Made by a program: the position numbers and the translations under genes
Notes under the pieces: generated by a model
What the model saw: the letters and a program-made list of their open reading frames with translations, nothing else
Databases searched by the model: none
What the model was told of the DNA's origin: nothing
Part shown: positions 62,166 to 64,000 of the stretch, piece by piece
Position numbering within the stretch: the stretch's first letter is position 1
How the letters are laid out: each line of letters starts with the position of its first letter
DNA from: Helopsaltes ochotensis
Lineage: Eukaryota; Chordata; Aves; Passeriformes; Locustellidae
Assembly: GCA_013400155.1 (NCBI GenBank)
Contig: VXBM01000060.1
Location: 1,198,536-1,262,535 of the forward strand
Direction: 5' to 3'
Length of the DNA: 64,000 bases

Positions 62166-64000
62166 TGCTCTTTGAAATGACAGTCCTAAAGCAAAAAAGG
62201 AGCATGAAGGCAGCTACATCAACTGTCTGATAGAAGAATTGTTTTATCACTTATTTAAAGAGGTAAAAGGTTACTACCACCACCTTAAAAGCATTGACTG
62301 GTGAGCAGGGAGGCGGAGCGTGCTGAGAACGTTTTGACACCCAAGAACTTACTTGTTTTCCTCACCTTTGTTTGTGTGGACAAGGGGATGTTCCCAAAAG
62401 CAGAGTGGTCAATTAAACATGCCCCAGTTACAGTAAATACAAAAAGGTTCTTTGTTTAATTTTATGTTTAATTTTGCCTTCTTAAATTAAGTAGTGTAGG
62501 CACTTATTCAACTGGGTGGGCACAATAGCAGGTAATGGCACTTTGCAACAATTGTCCTAATGAGGGATGATGAGTTTCATTCAAGGTAGTGGGATTTCCT
62601 ATGGACACTGGGGTCTCTGCCAGCACATCCTATTACAGGATCAGGACCCTCAACAATAAATGGTTCACATTCTTGGAACTAATGTCTCTAATGGGAATAA
62701 CAGAAGTGGAGATAATAATAATGTATTACCTCGACCACGGGAGTGCATTGAAGGATTAATTGAATAATGGACTAAATTTATCTCTGATGCAACTCTGCTG
62801 ATCTGATCAGCAGGATTTTACCTTCACATTAATAAAATACATTAAAAAATAATCTTTGCAATTCTCATTTTGCTATTATTATTATTAATGATTGTCTTAT
62901 AAAACCAGAATGCAATTTAGCAGTCTGGTTTGCTTCAGATAAAAAATTTGAAGTCTTAGTTGGAAGCTACCCCAAACTTTTGTCTAAAATGCTGATTAAC
63001 AACCTCAAGGGAATGAGCTTCCTTGCAAGATTTCAACACTGCTGTTTAGTTTTGGGCAAGGCAGAAGCAGTGTAAGAACAAGGCTTTCCTAAGGATTTAT
63101 TTTCTCTATGTCATGTCAGCTAAAATGTAATACAGGAAACTTAACAAAAATGTGTTTTCTATAGCAATCATGTAAATGTCTTAAAAGCATATACTGTCAC
63201 CTTCCTTCCTACTGAATTGTGCCCGAATCCATCCAGTTTCTCATTTCTCTTTGATTATTCGCAGAAACATGTTACTTGAAATTTATACCTAATACTACGA
63301 GAAAGTGGTTTTAGGAATGAGCTAGTGAAGGAACACAGGATCTGCCATCTCTTTAACCTGTGCCCATGTGCGGAATGACTGGTTGATATTCCATGACTCT
63401 TCTAGGGATATGTAAGGACAGCCAAATTTTGGTCTTATGAATCTTCAAACTGGTATTTCTGGAGCTGGAGAGCAGTTTAAGCTTACTTTTTATTTTCTTA
63501 CTTTGGTTTTGGGTGCCTTGATGCTTTTCCATAACTGTCTGCAGAATTCCTGCTTTTTTTTCCTAGGTTGTCAGTTGTCACCATTTGAGCCCTGCTGACA
63601 TTTTTCAGTGCACAGGTTAACCTGAGGTGTCTGTAGTCTGACACTGCAGTCTGCACATTGGCAGGGAGAGGAGAATAAAAACACAGGCAGAAATTACAGG
63701 ATCTTGTTTCAGAGAATAGATGATGACTGCTGAGGGCCACAGAAAGTTTCTCTTGGAAGATTTTTGCAGCAGAGGCTGATAGGAGCTAGAAAAGTAAATG
63801 TTGCTGGCACTGTCACCCTGTGGTTTCCTGTACTTGTAGTACTTACAAGTGAAAGTGCTGAGAAAATTATCTGTTGCCTAAACATCTTCTGGAACAAGAA
63901 CAAAACCTCATTTCCTTCAGCACTCCAGTGCCTGGCTTTTGCTTTAATTGAGGAGGCCAAGGGAAGCATGGCCAGTTCACCTTGGTGGACTGGGGAAGCA
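62166..64000. other. Non-coding AT-rich DNA with an enhancer-like block at 62,740-62,960
   Basis: Bases 62,740-62,960 are AT-rich and unique, with CTGATCTGATCAGCAG near 62,799-62,814 (a TGATCA palindrome), ACATTAATAAAATAC and an ATTATTATTATTAATGATT stretch. This could be a conserved non-coding element. The rest of the interval shows no gene, repeat end or RNA gene. Confidence 0.4.

Noticed and set aside
1..64000. tRNA, rRNA, CRISPR arrays, bacterial-type operons, known microRNAs
   Set aside because: No A-box/B-box pairs with a cloverleaf context, no regularly spaced identical repeats, and no hairpin I could recognise as a known microRNA.

Overview
The window looks like a vertebrate nuclear chromosome, most likely a bird and probably a songbird. 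Exons are very sparse, CpG is scarce outside one island, and the interspersed repeats are of avian type: CR1 LINE 3' ends carrying the ATTCTGTG-type tail, plus short endogenous-retrovirus LTRs. There is no bacterial-type gene organisation. Nearly all of the longer open frames are chance frames in non-coding DNA.

Layout. Bases 1-6,870 are AT-rich non-coding DNA with a few stretches that look like conserved enhancers. A 207-bp LTR (minus sense) lies at 6,871-7,077. Bases 7,078-20,550 are further non-coding DNA with a homeodomain-site cluster near 15,760-15,850 and a TTTC/T simple repeat near 17,140-17,195. A GC-richer stretch at 20,550-20,870 is followed by a CR1 3' end. A 280-bp CR1 copy (minus) lies at 25,429-25,708. 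Bases 28,590-29,420 hold enhancer-like sequence around a 30-A tract.

The only coding sequence I would defend is one candidate terminal exon at 34,512-34,818 (+). It has a strong splice acceptor, a 101-codon very acidic C-terminal tail and a stop, and is followed by a plausible 3' UTR with a Pumilio site and poly(A) signals near 36,243 and 36,336. I do not recognise the protein. No upstream exon could be assigned with confidence, so the gene would have at least one large intron or most of its body would lie before the window.

Downstream is the best-defined mobile element: a 615-bp solo LTR at 37,153-37,767. It has TGTCGG...CCGACA ends and a perfect 6-bp target duplication, and it sits beside a small CpG-rich island (about 37,860-38,400). 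An old CR1 relic that still shows reverse-transcriptase-like codons covers about 41,290-42,511. A second copy of the 206-bp LTR family lies at 45,881-46,086 in the opposite orientation to the first. A 69-nt poly(T) tract follows at 46,630-46,698. Bases 46,700-64,000 are non-coding with three more CR1 remnants and several enhancer-like blocks, the most striking at about 54,990-55,560.

No tRNA, rRNA, recognisable microRNA, CRISPR array or multi-gene system was seen. The points most worth checking are the unidentified acidic exon, the solo LTR next to the CpG island, the paired copies of a short LTR family, and several compact transcription-factor site arrangements.
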